Assembly: GCA_964546355.1 (NCBI GenBank)
Contig: CAZJJM010000011.1
Span: 1-14,024, forward strand
Origin: JADLDV01 sp964546355
GTDB lineage: Bacteria; Patescibacteriota; Minisyncoccia; Phycocordibacterales; UBA9973
Reading direction: 5' to 3'
Length of the DNA stretch: 14,024 bases
Positions within the stretch are counted from its first letter, which is position 1, and the number at the start of each line of letters is the position of its first letter. Made by a program: the position numbers and the translations under genes. Below are positions 13,601 to 14,024 of this stretch, in pieces. Under the pieces are notes generated by a model that made no database searches, was not told the origin of the DNA, and worked only from the letters and a program-made list of their open reading frames with translations.

Positions 13601-13721
13601 CAACGGTGCGACAGTCGTTTCCTACGTTATTGAAGGAAACAGCTGCTTCTACTTTGTGACTAGTCACAAAGAAACCGAGTACAGCAAACAGAAACGCAAA
13701 AAATCGTTTGTTGTTTTTCAT
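10686..13721 (-). CDS. Large exported surface protein with FN3-like, Cys-knot-like and Ca-binding-like repeats
   Basis: The 1011-residue protein begins with a Sec signal peptide (about 1-27, hydrophobic 7-20, VEA before a likely cut). An N-terminal domain spans about 28-180. Two tandem Cys modules CTDANATNYGGPLPC (187-201) and CTNPAATNYGGALPC (208-222) follow, and a third lies at 503-517. Five fibronectin-III-like modules lie at about 231-319, 408-495, 523-615, 626-716 and 730-821, most containing NTTYY(V/F)R near their ends. Between the first two sit two Asp-rich Cys-bounded motifs (329-348, 370-389; core DNDGDG or DDDGDG) resembling thrombospondin-3-type calcium loops. A DUF11-like domain (about 845-950) precedes a membrane anchor (984-1000) with a basic tail. 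It is probably a cell-wall-spanning adhesin or stalk. It has a consensus promoter and its own terminator. Ligand unknown. Confidence 0.88.
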   Translation of the reverse strand: MKNNKRFFAFLFAVLGFFVTSHKVEAAVSFNNVGNDCRTVAIANFTTNQGFTNPCWPNGTVSGSAGDVLNVRIYYHNTGTSSAVDTRIKLIQNTSGSATTHSLTGSVSSSGVVAQGGVSATLSSAQTLTPVSALWYPNQTSSNPTNLPINDVMSANGASIGTIAPGWGTQGSVVIVLQVSAPTAQTCTDANATNYGGPLPCTYQAQTCTNPAATNYGGALPCVFPPVVQIPTVTTNTPSASSATTGYFSGYYSGTSVTSTGFDYYQSGWTSNVMSVNASTSTSFTASASNLLPNTTYYVRAKATNSAGTGYGIYVPFTTPTNQQPIYACSDGIDNDGDGYTDSQDPACAGNPNGSTEYPFNTTQPIVYQCSNGIDDDGDGFVDMQDPGCSSSTDNTESPFNYPQVTLPYVTTLSAQAGQNSATLYGTYSGTSVTSTGFDYYQSGWTGNIQSVNAPLGTSFSQVVSGLQANTTYYVRAKATNTAGTGYGTYLSFTTNAVIVQNCTDYSATNYGGPLPCVYPQALTVVTNQPTNIGQTYATFSGSYYNNSPISLISLSQVYFQYGTSSAFGMTAYGNTSSSFTAYVSNLTQNTTYYVRACAQGNSAVVCGSTVTFTTTGTIYQQYNLPSVTTYTATNVAQNYATFNGYIDMQGSYGSRYFQYGTNTNSLNYSTPSQTAYTGNVSELVSNLMPNTTYYFRLVGTNMYGTNYGQVYSFVTSGNNNIPYNGPQSTLVLTTVATNVGQSSARLNGVIRDAVVGSQMWFEYGSDTGLGLTTTVQTVQSSFVPYYDAVFNLEPNTGYYYRAVARINGVVINGDIVSFRTLSIKAPVVVTPAGTGTGTGSTNLMLEIKNKYKVACAGDSLDYEITYKNLSKKTLTDAVIQVHLPKELKFVRATDGSYDSKDYTLTIALGTLAPDATGTHFMQVKATEETKDTTVVSGTLQVTMPDKVQDSIIAYDISDDATCAINGLGAAALFGAGFFPQTLGGWLLLILIILLIVLLVRQASRKKDQLI
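12171..12215 (-). repeat. Third copy of the CTDxxATNYGGPLPC module
   Basis: This encodes residues 503-517 of the surface protein, nearly the same as the tandem copies at 13056-13163 (ATNYGG then LPC, Cys at both ends). The three copies are separated by FN3-like modules, which points to internal duplication. Confidence 0.8.
12237..12500 (-). repeat. Second FN3-like module of the surface protein
   Basis: This encodes residues 408-495 and is close to the module at 12765-13031 in both protein and DNA. The run TSVTSTGFDYYQSGWT is identical in both, and a 24-bp stretch (12384-12407) is identical to 12912-12935. Confidence 0.82.
12555..12614 (-). repeat. Second Asp-rich Cys-bounded motif (DDDGDG)
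   Basis: This encodes residues 370-389, CSNG then IDDDGDGFVD then a DPGC ending. The Asp spacing fits a calcium-binding loop of thrombospondin-3 style, held by the end cysteines. Confidence 0.75.
12678..12737 (-). repeat. First Asp-rich Cys-bounded motif (DNDGDG)
   Basis: This encodes residues 329-348, CSDG then IDNDGDGYTD then a DPAC ending. It is the same 20-residue design as the copy at 12555-12614, 41 residues away. Confidence 0.75.
12765..13031 (-). repeat. First FN3-like module of the surface protein
   Basis: This encodes residues 231-319. It is most similar to the second module at 12237-12500. The three C-terminal modules (11877-12155, 11574-11846, 11259-11534) are more diverged. Confidence 0.82.
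13056..13163 (-). repeat. Tandem pair of CT(D/N)xxATNYGG(P/A)LPC modules
   Basis: Two 15-residue modules (187-201 and 208-222) are separated by six residues. Each has Cys at both ends and shares ATNYGG and LPC. I recall this motif from surface proteins of Patescibacteria; its structure is not known to me. Confidence 0.8.
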
Positions 13722-13767
13722 ACTGAATGTAAAATGTTAATGACAATACCGAATTGGTAATGTTTGC

Positions 13768-13796
13768 ATTATATAGTATTATGTATTTTTTGTCAA
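13768..13796 (-). promoter_or_regulatory. Consensus sigma-70-type promoter of the surface-protein gene
   Basis: On the minus strand TTGACA (13796-13791), a 17-bp spacer and TATAAT (13773-13768) match the consensus at every position. Transcription should begin near 13761, giving a leader of about 40 nt without a clear Shine-Dalgarno site. Strong expression is expected. Confidence 0.88.
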
Positions 13797-13810
13797 TAAG
13801 GTAAAAGAAA

Positions 13811-13836
13811 AACCGCATATCTTTCGATATACGGTT
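13811..13836 (-). terminator. Intrinsic terminator of the right-edge gene
   Basis: The arms AACCGCATATC (13811-13821) and GATATACGGTT (13826-13836) pair with one mismatch around TTTC. On the minus strand the hairpin is followed by TTTCTTTT. It lies 20 bp after the stop codon of the edge gene and just upstream of the surface-protein promoter. Confidence 0.82.
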
Positions 13837-13855
13837 AATTTTTAAAAAATGAAAT

Positions 13856-14024
13856 TTAGTGCCAGGAAATTCTTCCACTACTACCACCCGCACCAGAGGG
13901 TCCACCACCAGAACCAAATCCAGAGGCATAGTTTCCGGAACCAGGGACTCCGGCAGGACCACCGTTTCCAGGGACACCAACAGGACCACCATTATTTCCA
14001 GAAGGAGGAACTCCTCCTGGACCA
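13856..14024 (-). CDS. C-terminal end of a Gly/Pro-rich (collagen-like) protein, partial
   Basis: The 55 codons before the TAA at 13856-13858 are open to the window edge. They encode a Gly/Pro/Ser-rich, low-complexity tail with GGPVGVPGNGGPAGVPG followed by a GSGGGPSGAGGSSG stretch, ending in RISWH. Gly-x-x periodicity is only partly kept, so it is collagen-like rather than a true collagen triple-helix repeat. A terminator follows. The start lies outside the window and no function can be assigned. An exported linker or surface protein is the likeliest class, given the surface-protein gene downstream. Confidence 0.7.
   Translation of the reverse strand, partial: GPGGVPPSGNNGGPVGVPGNGGPAGVPGSGNYASGFGSGGGPSGAGGSSGRISWH

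Noticed and set aside
13744..13762. Possible hairpin in the surface-protein leader (AATACC...GGTAAT)
   Set aside because: The arms are six bases with a mismatch and a 5-nt loop. It is too weak to call a riboregulator.
13660..13992. 110-residue minus-strand open frame at the right edge
   Set aside because: It spans a terminator and the surface-protein promoter, has low-complexity V/L/E content from the Gly/Pro-rich DNA read in another frame, and competes with the frame ending in RISWH.

Overview
The window looks like a chromosomal segment of a Patescibacteria/CPR bacterium, most likely a parcubacterial (Nomurabacteria- or Kaiserbacteria-like) lineage. I infer this from the AT-rich sequence, tightly packed genes, almost no Shine-Dalgarno sites, a TrmB-type regulator with a C-terminal effector domain, a shortened DNA polymerase III delta-like protein, a polymerase I without a full proofreading domain, and a large surface protein with 'ATNYGGPLPC' and 'NDGDG' repeats of a kind I associate with these genomes. 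TGA acts as a stop (a TGA ends the methyltransferase inside an ATGA overlap), so the TGA=Gly code of Gracilibacteria/Absconditabacteria does not apply. No phage, IS element or CRISPR array was seen.

Left region (1-3270). A 5'-truncated tRNA-Lys(TTT) and a bidirectional terminator are followed by a minus-strand operon of three coupled genes: a SAM-dependent methyltransferase, a thymidylate-synthase-family enzyme and a LOG-family nucleotide N-glycosidase-like protein. A divergent TrmB-family regulator shares a 135-bp intergenic region with it, which holds two perfect palindromes and a 14-bp direct repeat. The TS-family enzyme carries Asp at the site where thymidylate synthases have the Asn that selects dUMP. 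That Asp is the hallmark of dCMP/CMP (hydroxy)methylases. TS-like plus nucleotide hydrolase plus methyltransferase resembles the core of the bacimethrin and mildiomycin pathways (CMP to hydroxymethyl-CMP to free hydroxymethylcytosine to methylated product). This is the most interesting candidate system here.

Middle region (3269-6521). A ZIP-like metal transporter is divergent from a Fur-family regulator. Between them lies a near-perfect 21-bp palindrome of 9-1-9-like layout that overlaps the regulator's -35 box. The regulator heads a four-gene operon: Fur/Zur, membrane-anchored thioredoxin-like protein, DsbB/BdbC-like oxidoreductase, and a YibE/F membrane protein with a His-rich tail. The set looks like a metal-responsive module for envelope disulfide formation.

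Right region (6522-14024, all minus strand). A replication block holds DNA polymerase I, a small ICMT/PEMT-like membrane protein and a HolA-like protein. Then come TsaE (tRNA t6A ATPase), a 1011-residue repeat-rich surface protein behind a textbook consensus promoter, and the C-terminal end of a Gly/Pro-rich protein at the edge. Several start codons (polA, tsaE, the ICMT-like gene) lie 6-8 nt after a TG-N-TAnAnT extended -10 box, which implies leaderless transcripts.

No stretch over 300 bases lacks a gene. The longest gaps, 2351-2485 and 13722-13855, are regulatory.
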